Source of the DNA: Lentisalinibacter sp964602525
Lineage (GTDB): Bacteria > Pseudomonadota > Gammaproteobacteria > Steroidobacterales > Woeseiaceae
Direction: 5' to 3'
DNA length: 44,919 nucleotides
NCBI GenBank assembly: GCA_964602525.1
Contig: CAZRSA010000006.1
Location: 1-44,919 of the forward strand
The translations under genes and the position numbers were made by a program. Below are positions 17,262 to 26,661 of this stretch, piece by piece (position 1 is the first letter of the stretch; the number at the start of each line of letters is the position of its first letter). Below the pieces are notes generated by a model. That model was not told the DNA's origin. It saw only the letters and a program-made list of their open reading frames with translations, and ran no database searches.

Positions 17262-17963
17262 TCACCCGTTGCCGGCCGCCGGGGTCGCCGTTTCCGACGA
17301 TTCCCCCACGCCGATGACGTCCACCCCGGGCGGCGGCGTGAACGTGAACAGCGCGCCTTCGAGAGACTCGTTCAGCACCAGCTCGGTGAACTCGATTCGA
17401 GTGACCTGCCCGAGGGCATCGGTGAGTTCCATCAGCTCCAGCTCGCCGCCGGCAAAGGACAGATCGACGGCGCGGAAATCGGATTCCGGGGCCACCGGCT
17501 CCAGCCGCAGCCAGTCGCGTCCGCCCCGGCTGTAGGAGCCGAGATAGCGGAACGCGTCCAGCGCATCGGCATCGCCGCCGAGCAGCATCGCCGGCGACTG
17601 GCTCAGGGAATCGGTCTGCTCGCGCACGGTCACCTGCTCGAAATCGACATCGTAGAGCCAGATGTTCTCGCCGTCTGCCACGATGAGCTGCTCGTAGGGC
17701 TCGGTGTAGTGCCAGCGGAAACGGCCCGGCTTGAGGATGGCGAACTCGCCGGCCGAGGTCTCGACGGCCCGGCCGCGGCTATCGAACAGCACCTGGCGGA
17801 ACTCGCCGCGGATGGTATCGATGCCGGCGAAGAACTCGCGCAGCTCGGCGGGCACGGCTGCCTCGGCGGACTCCTCCGTGGCCCCGGCGTCCGTCTGCGC
17901 CAGGGCTCGCGCCCCCGGTACGGCCAGCAGGGCTGCCGCTATCACTACGAGCGGGAATCTCAT
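17262..17963 (-). CDS. lolA: outer-membrane lipoprotein carrier protein LolA
   Basis: 233 residues, slightly longer than the usual 205 or so because of an acidic insert after the signal peptide (ATEESAEAAVPAEL). It is the periplasmic chaperone that ferries lipoproteins from LolCDE to LolB. The signal peptide is MRFPLVVIAAALLAVPGARALAQ. The LolA fold is recognised by IRGEFRQVLFDSRGRAVETSAGEFAILKPGRFRWHY, EQLIVADGENIWLYDVDFEQVTV and the C-terminal FTFTPPPGVDVI. It follows ftsK by 19 bp, conserved order in gammaproteobacteria. Confidence 0.95.
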   Translation of the reverse strand: MRFPLVVIAAALLAVPGARALAQTDAGATEESAEAAVPAELREFFAGIDTIRGEFRQVLFDSRGRAVETSAGEFAILKPGRFRWHYTEPYEQLIVADGENIWLYDVDFEQVTVREQTDSLSQSPAMLLGGDADALDAFRYLGSYSRGGRDWLRLEPVAPESDFRAVDLSFAGGELELMELTDALGQVTRIEFTELVLNESLEGALFTFTPPPGVDVIGVGESSETATPAAGNG

Positions 17964-17982
17964 CGGTTCGTCAGTCCCTCGT

Positions 17983-20313
17983 TCAATCCTCGGGCGGCGG
18001 CGGCGCGAGCACCTCGCGCGAGCCGTTGGCCTGCAACGGCCCCACCAGTCCGGACTCCTCCATGGCTTCCACCATGCGCGCGGCCCGGTTGTAGCCGATC
18101 TTCAGGCGCCGCTGGACGCCCGAGATGGACGCCTTGCGGGTTTCCGTCACGATGCGCACCGCCTCGTCGTAGAGGGGGTCCTGTTCGCTGTCCGCGCCCG
18201 CCTCGCCGGCGCCGCCGATATCCGGCATGCCGGGTATTGGACTCGTGGGGCCGCTGAGAATTTCCTCGATGTAGTTTGGCCGGCCCGCCTTGCGCAGGTA
18301 TTTCACCACCTTGTGGACCTCGTGGTCGGCCACGAAGGCACCATGCACACGCTCGGGCATGGAGGTGCCCGGCGGCAGGAACAGCATGTCACCGTGGCCG
18401 AGCAGGTTCTCGGCGCCCTGCTGGTCGAGGATGGTGCGCGAATCCACCTTGGCCGAGACCTGGAAGGCGATGCGCGCCGGCACATTCGCCTTGATGAGCC
18501 CGGTGATCACGTCGACGCTCGGCCGCTGCGTGGCCAGGATCATATGGATGCCGGAGGCGCGCGCCTTCTGCGCCAGCCGGGCGATCAGCTCCTCCACCTT
18601 CTTGCCGACGATCATCATCATATCGGCGAGCTCGTCGATGACCACCACGATGAAGGGCAGCGGCTCGAGCTCCGGCGCCTCCACCGGCTTGTCCTCGTCC
18701 ACCAGCTCCGGCGGCTCCCAGGTGGGATCGCTCAGCGGTTCGCCCGCGTCGGCGGCCTCGCGCACCTTGCGGTTGTAGCCGCCGATGCCGCGCACGCCCA
18801 GCGCCGCCATGAGCTTGTAGCGCCGCTCCATCTCGGCGACGCACCAGCGCAGGGCGTTGGCCGCCTCGTTCATGTCGGTGACGACGGGTGTCAGCAGATG
18901 CGGGATGTCCTCATAAACGGAGAGTTCCAGCATCTTCGGGTCGATCATGATCAACCGCACGTGCTCCGGCTGAGCCTTGTACACCAGACTCAGCACCATG
19001 GCGTTGATCCCGACGGACTTGCCCGACCCGGTGGTGCCGGCGATCATCAGGTGCGGCATGCGCGAGAGGTCGGCCACCACCGAGTTGCCCCCGATGTCCT
19101 TGCCGAGGGCGAGCGTGAGCGGCGAGGCCATCTCGTCGTAGACCTTCGAGCGCAGAATCTCGCCCAGGGTCACGAGCTCGCGGGTCTCGTTCGGGATCTC
19201 CAGGCCGATGTAAGCCTTGCCGGGAATGACCTCCACGACCCGGACGCTCACCACCGACAGCGAACGGGCCAGGTCCTTCGCCAGGTTGGAGATCTGGGCG
19301 GATTTCACCCCCGGTGCCGGATCCAGCTCGAAGCGGGTGATCACCGGGCCCGGATGCACGGAGACTACCTCCACCTCGATGCCGAAGTCGCGCAGCTTCA
19401 GCTCGACCAGCCGCGACATGGCCTCGAGGGACTCTTCCGAGTAGCCGGAGCTCTGTTTCGGCGGATCGTCCAGCAGGCTCAGCGGCGGCAACTCGCTCGC
19501 GCCGGGCGGCTCGAACAGCGGCACCTGGCGTTCCTTCTCCGCCCGGCTGCTGGTCTCGAGAGCGGGTATCACGGGTTCGATACGAGGTTTCGGGCGACTG
19601 GCCGTACGCTTCTTCTCCGCCCGGAGCACTTCGTGGCGCTCCTGCTGGGCGCGCCGACCCAACGCCCGGTCGCGCAGGCGGTCGAATACGGCGAGGGTCC
19701 GCTCCCAGCCCTCGAGCGCGAAATGGCCGACGCGATCCATCACCGCCAGCCAGGAGAAGCCGAGGAAGACGGCGACGCTGCCGACCCAGACGGCCAGCAG
19801 CAGCAGCGTGGCACCCAGCGTGCCCATGACCCCCTGCAGTCCTCCGCCGACCAGCTGCCCGACCACGCCGCCCGCGCTCTCCCTGAGCTCCGGCGCGGCG
19901 AAGTGCAGCGTGCCCAGGCCGCAGCTGGTGGCCAGCGTCAGCAGGAAACCGGCGAAGCGCAGACCGAACTCGGCCCGGTCCAGGGGCTCCGGGTTGCGCC
20001 GCTCGCGGAAGATCAGCCAGCCGGCGAACAGCATCATCACCGGAAACAGGTACGCGGGCGCGCCGAACAGCATATAGCTCAGGTCCGAGAACCAGGCCCC
20101 GACCGCGCCGATGCGGTTGTGGATACGCTCCGCTCCGCCGCTCTGGGACCAGGCCGGGTCGGCCGGGTGATAGGTGGCCAGCGCCACGAACAGGATGATG
20201 GCCAGCGCGCCGAAGACCCACAGCGCCGCCTCCCTGAGGGTGCGCACCAGGGGTGCCTGCACCGGCGCGCGCGGGCCGGTGCGTGACTCGTTAAGACGCG
20301 TTGCTTTCGCCAT
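17983..20313 (-). CDS. ftsK: DNA translocase FtsK
   Basis: 776 residues from the ATG at 20313; the frame is open to 20412, but MAKATRLNE begins the family-like N-terminus. Four or five N-terminal membrane helices (about 25-170) anchor it at the septum. A relatively short linker leads to the motor: Walker A TTGSGKSVGINAM near residue 430 and Walker B PFIVVVIDELADMMM. The C-terminal gamma winged-helix (ASISGVQRRLKIGYNRAARMVEAMEESGLV) reads KOPS sequences and activates XerD. It is shorter than E. coli FtsK (1329) because the linker is short, as in many other proteobacteria. An 851-residue frame on the other strand is a shadow. Confidence 0.97.
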   Translation of the reverse strand: MAKATRLNESRTGPRAPVQAPLVRTLREAALWVFGALAIILFVALATYHPADPAWSQSGGAERIHNRIGAVGAWFSDLSYMLFGAPAYLFPVMMLFAGWLIFRERRNPEPLDRAEFGLRFAGFLLTLATSCGLGTLHFAAPELRESAGGVVGQLVGGGLQGVMGTLGATLLLLAVWVGSVAVFLGFSWLAVMDRVGHFALEGWERTLAVFDRLRDRALGRRAQQERHEVLRAEKKRTASRPKPRIEPVIPALETSSRAEKERQVPLFEPPGASELPPLSLLDDPPKQSSGYSEESLEAMSRLVELKLRDFGIEVEVVSVHPGPVITRFELDPAPGVKSAQISNLAKDLARSLSVVSVRVVEVIPGKAYIGLEIPNETRELVTLGEILRSKVYDEMASPLTLALGKDIGGNSVVADLSRMPHLMIAGTTGSGKSVGINAMVLSLVYKAQPEHVRLIMIDPKMLELSVYEDIPHLLTPVVTDMNEAANALRWCVAEMERRYKLMAALGVRGIGGYNRKVREAADAGEPLSDPTWEPPELVDEDKPVEAPELEPLPFIVVVIDELADMMMIVGKKVEELIARLAQKARASGIHMILATQRPSVDVITGLIKANVPARIAFQVSAKVDSRTILDQQGAENLLGHGDMLFLPPGTSMPERVHGAFVADHEVHKVVKYLRKAGRPNYIEEILSGPTSPIPGMPDIGGAGEAGADSEQDPLYDEAVRIVTETRKASISGVQRRLKIGYNRAARMVEAMEESGLVGPLQANGSREVLAPPPPED

Positions 20314-20364
20314 AGCGGGAATTATGTCTCGGAAGCGGCCGCCTACGATAGGTTGCGGGTCGGC

Positions 20365-20403
20365 GGCTTGGCAACCGGCGCGCGGAACGCTTTTTGCCGA
20401 GCC
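20365..20403. repeat. inverted repeat in the ftsK-trxB gap
   Basis: ggcttggcaa (20365-20374) and ttgccgagcc (20394-20403) are inverted copies matching at 9 of 10 positions, 19 bp apart, in the middle of the 188-bp divergent gap between ftsK and trxB. It could be an operator for either gene or a leader hairpin of trxB. No clear -10/-35 pair stands out; the trxB start has a good gtggagcg Shine-Dalgarno. Confidence 0.5.
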
Positions 20404-20501
20404 GGGCCGCAATCCAATAAACTCGTTGCCTTCGATCGATCAGGGACGCCGGGGTTCCGCCCCGAGCCCGGGACGCGGACAGCACCAGACGTGGAGCGAT
20501 T

Positions 20502-21485
<984 letters not shown>

Positions 21486-21488
21486 GCC

Positions 21489-22676
21489 GTGGCCGGCCCC
21501 CTGCCACGCGCCACTGAGACCGGCGTCCGCGTCCACGCCGGGATCGACGAGATCGCGCCGGAGGCGTGGAATGCACTGGTAGACCCGCGCCATCCCTTCC
21601 TGCGCCACGAGTTTCTGGCGGCGGCGGAGCGGCACCGCTGCGCGGCACCGGAGACGGGCTGGACGCCCTGCCACCTGGCCCTGTACGAGGCGGGCGAGTT
21701 GCTCGCCGCCGTGCCGCTGTACGAGAAGACCCACTCCTGGGGCGAATTCATATTCGACTGGGCCTGGGCCGACGCCTACCGCCGGGCCGGGCTTGCCTAC
21801 TACCCAAAGCTCGTCTCCGCCATCCCCTTCACGCCCGCCACCGGCGACCGCCTGCTCACCCGCGGGCCAGACGCCGGGCATCACCGCGCAGCGCTGCTGG
21901 CGGGGCTCGTCGCCCACGCGCGGGACAGAGACGTGTCCTCCGCCCACATCCTGTTCCCGACCCGGGCAGAACTGCCAGCGCTGGAGGGCGCCGGTTTCCA
22001 CGTCCGCAAGGACTGCCAGTTCCAGTGGCGCAACCGGGGCTACGCCGACTTCGACGAATTTCTGGGCGATTTCAGCTCCGCCAAGCGCAAGAAGGCGAGA
22101 CGGGAACGGCGCCGGGTGGCGGAGGCCGGCATCCGCTTCCGCAACCTGGCCGCCGACGAGCTGAGCGAGGCCGGCTGGGCGCAGGTCTTCCGGCTACTGA
22201 GCCATACCTTCATGCGCCGCGGCAACCTGCCCTATCTCGGCCTGGAGTTTTTCCTGGAGCTGCGCCGAACCCTGCCGTCCGCACTGCGGGTGATCGTCGC
22301 CGAGGACGACGGCGGCATCGTGGCCGCCGCGGTATTCTACCGGGGCAGCGATACGCTCTACGGCCGCTACTGGGGCAGCGACGACGATTATCACAGCCTC
22401 CATTTCGAGACGTGTTACTACCAGGGCATCGAGTATTGCATCGACGAAGGGATCGTATTGTTCGAACCGGGCACCCAGGGCGAGCACAAGATCCGACGGG
22501 GCTTTCTGCCGACGGCCACATGGTCTGCCCACTGGCTCGCGCACCCGCAGTTCGCCGCCGCCGTGGGCCGCTACCTCGACGAGGAGCGCGGACACGTCGA
22601 CGACTATATCGAGGCCGCCGCGCACCATTCGCCGTTCCGCAGCGATCTTCCCGGCGCGCCGGGCGGGCACGACTGA
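21489..22676 (+). CDS. GNAT-like DUF482 (COG3146) acyltransferase
   Basis: 395 residues from a GTG 3 bp after the trxB stop. The double GNAT/FemAB-like family is marked by HPFLRHEFLAAAERHRCAAPETGW, AVPLYEKTHSWGEFIFDWAWADAY, YYPKLVSAIPFTPATGDRLL, FQWRNRGYADFDEFLGDFSSAKRKKARRERR, LYGRYWGSDDDYHSLHFETCYYQGIEYCI and FEPGTQGEHKIRRGFLPT. It is sometimes labelled 'peptidoglycan biosynthesis/recognition', but no activity is established. The aat gene follows after 18 bp, and the order trxB-DUF482-aat suggests one transcript. Confidence 0.88.
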   Translation: MAGPLPRATETGVRVHAGIDEIAPEAWNALVDPRHPFLRHEFLAAAERHRCAAPETGWTPCHLALYEAGELLAAVPLYEKTHSWGEFIFDWAWADAYRRAGLAYYPKLVSAIPFTPATGDRLLTRGPDAGHHRAALLAGLVAHARDRDVSSAHILFPTRAELPALEGAGFHVRKDCQFQWRNRGYADFDEFLGDFSSAKRKKARRERRRVAEAGIRFRNLAADELSEAGWAQVFRLLSHTFMRRGNLPYLGLEFFLELRRTLPSALRVIVAEDDGGIVAAAVFYRGSDTLYGRYWGSDDDYHSLHFETCYYQGIEYCIDEGIVLFEPGTQGEHKIRRGFLPTATWSAHWLAHPQFAAAVGRYLDEERGHVDDYIEAAAHHSPFRSDLPGAPGGHD

Positions 22677-22694
22677 GCGACCGTCCGGGCACCG

Positions 22695-23444
22695 ATGTAC
22701 CGGATCCACTGGCTGTCGCGGCATGACCCGCCCGACGCGTTCCCCGACCCGGAGCTCGCCCTGCGCGACCCCGACGGCCTGCTCGCCGCGGGCGGCGATC
22801 TCTCGACCGAGCGCCTGCTGGCCGCCTACGAGCGGGGCATCTTCCCCTGGTACGAGGAAGGTCAGCCGGTGCTCTGGTGGTCTCCGGAGCCCCGTGCGGT
22901 ACTCTTCCCCGGCGCCCTCCACATCTCCCGCAGCCTGCGCCGCAGCCTGCGCCGGGCCGGCTTCACCGTGACCTGGAACCGGGCGTTTCGCCGGGTGATG
23001 GCCGCCTGCGCCGAGCCCAGGCCCGGCCAGGGCGGCACCTGGATCACGGCCGCGATGGAGGAGGCCTTCGACGGGATGCACCGATCGGGCTGGGCCCATT
23101 CCATCGAGGTCTGGCGGGGAGATGAACTGGCCGGCGGGCTGTACGGCCTCGCGATCGGACGCATATTCTTCGGTGAATCGATGTTCAGCCGCCGCACGGA
23201 TGCCTCGAAAACGGCCATGGTGGCACTCGACGCCGAACTGCAGCAGCGCGGGTTCGCCGTCATCGACTGCCAGGTCGTCTCACCTCATCTGCTGAGCATG
23301 GGTGCAGAGACCATTCCGAGAGGCGACTTTCTCGCCCTGCTGAGGCGGCATTGCGGGCGGCGCGACAAGCTCGCGAACCCGCCCGCAGAGCCGCTTCCGG
23401 CACACACACTCGGCGCCACCGACCGCGTTGCAAACGGGGTCTAG
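22695..23444 (+). CDS. aat: leucyl/phenylalanyl-tRNA--protein transferase
   Basis: 249 residues. It attaches Leu or Phe from aminoacyl-tRNA to proteins with N-terminal Lys or Arg, creating N-degrons for ClpS/ClpA. Family motifs: FPDPELALRDPDGLLAAGGDLS, AYERGIFPWYEEGQPVLWWSPEPRAVL, TWITAAMEEAFDGMHRSGWAHSIEVWRG, GGLYGLAIGRIFFGESMFSRRTDASKTA and IDCQVVSPHLLSMGAETIPR. All pathway partners (clpS, clpA) are within 4 kb. The end of the gene carries the probable infA promoter. Confidence 0.96.
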   Translation: MYRIHWLSRHDPPDAFPDPELALRDPDGLLAAGGDLSTERLLAAYERGIFPWYEEGQPVLWWSPEPRAVLFPGALHISRSLRRSLRRAGFTVTWNRAFRRVMAACAEPRPGQGGTWITAAMEEAFDGMHRSGWAHSIEVWRGDELAGGLYGLAIGRIFFGESMFSRRTDASKTAMVALDAELQQRGFAVIDCQVVSPHLLSMGAETIPRGDFLALLRRHCGRRDKLANPPAEPLPAHTLGATDRVANGV

Positions 23445-23456
23445 TTTCTGCACAAT
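23428..23456 (+). promoter_or_regulatory. possible infA promoter
   Basis: ttgcaa (23428-23433) and cacaat (23451-23456) are 17 bp apart and lie 36 bp before the infA GTG. They overlap the end of aat. The -35 is good; the -10 matches four of six. Confidence 0.45.
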
Positions 23457-23491
23457 GCCGGCCTTCCAGCCAACCGAGGTATGCCGAACAC

Positions 23492-23710
23492 GTGGCGAAA
23501 GAAGAAGCCATCCAGATGGAAGGAGTCGTCACCGAGACGCTCCCGAACACCACTTTCCGTGTGGAACTCGAGAACGGTCACGTGGTGACTGCCCATATCT
23601 CGGGCAAGATGCGCAAGAACTACATCCGCATCCTCACCGGCGACAAGGTAACCGTGGAGCTGACCCCCTACGACCTTTCCAAGGGCCGCATCGTCTACCG
23701 CGGGCGGTAA
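23492..23710 (+). CDS. infA: translation initiation factor IF-1
   Basis: 72 residues, the exact usual length. OB-fold protein binding the ribosomal A site during initiation. The sequence MAKEEAIQMEGVVTETLPN, FRVELENGHVVTAHISGKMRKNYIRIL and GDKVTVELTPYDLSKGRIVYR is unmistakable. The start codon is GTG, preceded by gaggt at 23476-23480; no ATG gives the conserved N-terminus. The TAA stop is immediately followed by the stop codon of the convergent clpA, so there is no intergenic base between the two genes. Confidence 0.97.
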   Translation: MAKEEAIQMEGVVTETLPNTTFRVELENGHVVTAHISGKMRKNYIRILTGDKVTVELTPYDLSKGRIVYRGR

Positions 23711-25996
23711 CTAGTCCGAATCTTCTGGCAGGTGGGCCAGTTCGCGGCGCACCGGCTCCGACTTCAGCTCCAGGTCGCCGTCCTCGCCCACCAGGATGCG
23801 GACGTGGCCACCGTCGGCCAGCCGGCCGAACAACAGTTCCTCCGCCAGCGGCCGCTTGATTTTCTCCTGGATGAGCCGGGCCATCGGCCGCGCACCCATC
23901 GTCGGATCGTAGCCCCGTTCGGCAATCCAGGACCGGGCCTCGTCGTCGAGTTCCAGGGTCACGTTACTGGCGGTGAGCTTGGCCTCGAGCTCCACCACCA
24001 GCTTGTCCACCACCCGCGCAATGGACGTCGCATCGAGCGAGGCGAACTGGATGATGGCGTCCAGGCGATTGCGGAACTCCGGCGTAAAGGTCTTGTTGAT
24101 GATCGCCAGCGCGTCGCTGGAATGGTCCTGCTGCATGAAGCCGATCGAGCTGCGGCTCATCTCGGCCGCGCCCGCATTGGTGGTCATTACCAGGATCACG
24201 TTGCGGAAGTCCGCCTTGCGGCCGTTATTGTCGGTGAGCGTGCCGTGGTCCATGACCTGCAGCAGCAGGTTGAACACTTCCGGATGCGCCTTCTCGATCT
24301 CGTCCAGCAATACCACCGAATGGGGGTTCTTGCTCACGGCCTCGGTCAGCAGGCCGCCCTGGTCGTAACCGACATAGCCCGGCGGTGCGCCGATGAGCCG
24401 GGACACCGTGTGCCGCTCCATGTACTCCGACATGTCGAAGCGGACCAGCTCGATGCCCAGCGAGTGGGCGAGCTGGCGGGTGACCTCCGTCTTGCCGACA
24501 CCGGTGGGGCCGGCGAACAGGAAGCTGCCGACCGGCTTCTCCTCCTCGGTGAGGCCGGAGCGCGCCATCTTGATGGACGAGGCCAGCGCCTCGATGGCCG
24601 TGTCCTGACCGAAAATCACCAGCTTAAGATCCCGTTCCAGATTCTTCAGGACGTCCTTGTCGGAGGCGGACACGCTCTTCGGCGGGATGCGCGCCATCCG
24701 CGCGACGACGTTCTGCACCATCTCGGCGGTCACCGTGTCGGTGCGCTCGGCGGCGGGTTTAAGCCGCAGGTTGGCACCTGCCTCGTCGATGACGTCGATG
24801 GCCTTGTCGGGCAGGTGACGGTCATTGATGTGCCGGGAGGAGAGTTCGGCCGCCGCCTCCAGGGAGTCGGTGGCGTAGCGTACGCCGTGATGCTCCTCGA
24901 AGCGGCTGCGCAGGCCCTTCAGGATCTCGACCGTCTCGGCCACCGTCGGCTCGGGCACCTCGATCTTCTGGAAGCGGCGCGCGAGCGCGTGGTCCTTCTC
25001 GAAGATGCCCCGGTATTCCTGGTAGGTGGTGGAACCGATGCAGCGCAGCTGGCCGTTCGCCAGCACCGGCTTGATCAGGTTGGAGGCATCCATTACGCCG
25101 CCGGAGGCCGCACCCGCCCCGATCACGGTGTGGATTTCGTCGATGAACAGCACGGCGCCGGGGTCCTCGCGCACCTCCGCCAGTACGGCCTTCAGCCGCT
25201 TCTCGAAGTCGCCGCGGTACTTCGTGCCGGCGATCAGCGCGCCCATGTCGAGGGCGTAGATGGTGCTGTCCTGCAGCACCTCGGGCACCTTCTCCTCGAC
25301 GATCATGCGGGCCAGCCCCTCGGCCAGTGCGGTCTTGCCCACGCCGGCCTCACCCACGTACAGGGGGTTGTTCTTGCGCCGGCGGCAGAGAATCTCCACC
25401 GTCCGCTCGATCTCGACGCCGCGCCCGATCAGCGGGTCGATGCGCCCCTCTTCGGCCAGTCGGTTGAGGTTGGTGGCGTATTTCTCCAGCGCCGAAGACC
25501 CGCCCTCGGGTTCCGCAGCCGCCTCTTCCTGACCGACCTCGGTGCCCTCGCCGCCCTCGTCACCTATCTTGCTGATGCCGTGGGAGATGTAGTTGACGAC
25601 GTCCAGACGCGTGATGTCCTGCAGATTGAGAAAATAGACCGCCTGGGACTGTTTCTCGCTGAATATCGCCACCAGCACGTTCAGCCCGGTGACCTCCTTG
25701 CGGCCGCTGGACTGCACGTGGAAGACCGCGCGCTGCAAGACCCGCTGGAAACCGAGCGTCGGCTGGACGTCGTTCTCGTCGTCCATAGAGACCCGGGGGG
25801 TCGACTCGTCGATGAATTCGGTGAGCTGTTCGCGCAGCTTCGCCACGTCGGCGTCGCAGGCCCGCAGCACGTCGTGCACCTGCGGCACGTCCAGCAACGC
25901 CAGCAGCAGGTGCTCCACCGTCATGAATTCGTGACGGTTTTCGCGGGCCGACTGGAAGGCCTCGTTCAGGCAGAATTCGAGTTCACTGTTCAGCAT
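23711..25996 (-). CDS. clpA: ATP-dependent Clp protease, ATP-binding subunit ClpA
   Basis: 761 residues, a double-AAA+ unfoldase that feeds substrates to ClpP. The N-domain (MLNSELEFCLNEAFQSAREN, about 1-140) binds ClpS. An acidic linker (about 145-170) follows. AAA1 has Walker A VGEAGVGKTALAEG near 215-222 and Walker B AVLFIDEIHTVIGAG. AAA2 has Walker A AGPTGVGKTEVTRQL near 500 and VVLLDEIEKAHPEVFNLLLQVMDHG. The IGF-type ClpP-docking loop is seen as SIGFMQQD. It follows clpS by 40 bp. An 814-residue frame on the other strand is a shadow. Confidence 0.97.
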   Translation of the reverse strand: MLNSELEFCLNEAFQSARENRHEFMTVEHLLLALLDVPQVHDVLRACDADVAKLREQLTEFIDESTPRVSMDDENDVQPTLGFQRVLQRAVFHVQSSGRKEVTGLNVLVAIFSEKQSQAVYFLNLQDITRLDVVNYISHGISKIGDEGGEGTEVGQEEAAAEPEGGSSALEKYATNLNRLAEEGRIDPLIGRGVEIERTVEILCRRRKNNPLYVGEAGVGKTALAEGLARMIVEEKVPEVLQDSTIYALDMGALIAGTKYRGDFEKRLKAVLAEVREDPGAVLFIDEIHTVIGAGAASGGVMDASNLIKPVLANGQLRCIGSTTYQEYRGIFEKDHALARRFQKIEVPEPTVAETVEILKGLRSRFEEHHGVRYATDSLEAAAELSSRHINDRHLPDKAIDVIDEAGANLRLKPAAERTDTVTAEMVQNVVARMARIPPKSVSASDKDVLKNLERDLKLVIFGQDTAIEALASSIKMARSGLTEEEKPVGSFLFAGPTGVGKTEVTRQLAHSLGIELVRFDMSEYMERHTVSRLIGAPPGYVGYDQGGLLTEAVSKNPHSVVLLDEIEKAHPEVFNLLLQVMDHGTLTDNNGRKADFRNVILVMTTNAGAAEMSRSSIGFMQQDHSSDALAIINKTFTPEFRNRLDAIIQFASLDATSIARVVDKLVVELEAKLTASNVTLELDDEARSWIAERGYDPTMGARPMARLIQEKIKRPLAEELLFGRLADGGHVRILVGEDGDLELKSEPVRRELAHLPEDSD

Positions 25997-26036
25997 AGTG
26001 GGTTACGACCGTCCGTCGGTGTAGTAGTTCGGAGGC

Positions 26037-26366
26037 TCAGGCCTCCTCCATGGTACACAGCAGCGGGTGCTGGTGCTGCTGGGCATAGCCGTTCACCTGG
26101 GCCACCTTGGTCTCGGCGATCTCGTAGGTATAGACGCCACAGACCCCCTTGCCCCGTGTGTGCACCTCGAGCATGATGCGTGTCGCCTTCGGGCGGTCCA
26201 TGCCGAAAACGCGCTCCAGCACCTCCACGACGAACTCCATGGGCGTGTAGTCGTCGTTGATGAGCACCACGCGGTACAGCGGTGGCCGCTTCAGTTTCGG
26301 ACGCGATTCCTCGACCGCCAGACCGCTGTCGTCCTGCTGATCCTGGTTCGGTCTCTCTTCGCTCAT
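26037..26366 (-). CDS. clpS: ATP-dependent Clp protease adaptor ClpS
   Basis: 109 residues. It binds N-terminal Leu/Phe/Trp/Tyr and delivers N-degron proteins to ClpA. The flexible N-terminus is followed by the core YRVVLINDDYTPMEFVVEVLERVF, AT.IMLEVHTRGKGVCGVYTYEIAETKVAQV. The VLINDDYTPMEFV segment builds the residue-binding pocket with Asn-Asp-Asp. It precedes clpA on the same strand. A putative promoter lies 65-100 bp upstream. Confidence 0.96.
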   Translation of the reverse strand: MSEERPNQDQQDDSGLAVEESRPKLKRPPLYRVVLINDDYTPMEFVVEVLERVFGMDRPKATRIMLEVHTRGKGVCGVYTYEIAETKVAQVNGYAQQHQHPLLCTMEEA

Positions 26367-26432
26367 GATCCCGTGGTTGGCTTCCTGCTGTGTGACGCCC
26401 AGGCTTCCGGGCCGGCGATGGCCGACCTCCGG

Positions 26433-26464
26433 ATTATATATGCGGCCGCCGGCTCCGTTGACAA
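26433..26464 (-). promoter_or_regulatory. possible clpS-clpA promoter
   Basis: On the minus strand TTGTCA (26459-26464) is followed by a tatataat run. Spacing is 18 bp to TATATA (26435-26440) or 20 bp to TATAAT (26433-26438). It is the only AT-rich promoter-like site in this part of the 295-bp gap between clpS and gspC. Confidence 0.4.
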
Positions 26465-26557
26465 CCCGTCCGCGCGAACGTTCCCACGCTGCCGCAGGCC
26501 GCCGCCGGAGCCCGCGCCAGCGCGGAGTTTGCGCTCTTTTTTTAGGTAGTTACCACC

Positions 26558-26586
26558 TTGTTCGGTAATATGCTGACCCTTATCAT
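26558..26586 (+). promoter_or_regulatory. likely gspCDEF promoter
   Basis: ttgttc (26558-26563) and tatcat (26581-26586) are separated by exactly 17 bp, 75 bp before the gspC start. Just upstream is a T-run (26535-26543) next to a weak gcgc...gcgc arm pair. With no plus-strand gene before it, that is unlikely to be a terminator. Confidence 0.5.
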
Positions 26587-26661
26587 GCCTCCGGTGCGTT
26601 AGACGGAGCCAGACCCTCTCCGGGCGGGGGACGAACAGGCGCAGGGATACCGCTGAAATCC

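Noticed and set aside
17731..20286. 851-residue plus-strand frame opposite ftsK and lolA
   Set aside because: FtsK motor and gamma-domain motifs lie on the minus strand; the plus frame crosses two genes and has no recognisable domain.
23732..26176. 814-residue plus-strand frame opposite clpA and clpS
   Set aside because: It is a mirror of ClpA coding DNA and extends into clpS; no domain is visible.
26516..26543. Possible terminator (gcgc arms plus T-run) upstream of the gsp promoter
   Set aside because: The arms are weak (4 bp), and no plus-strand gene precedes it that would need terminating.
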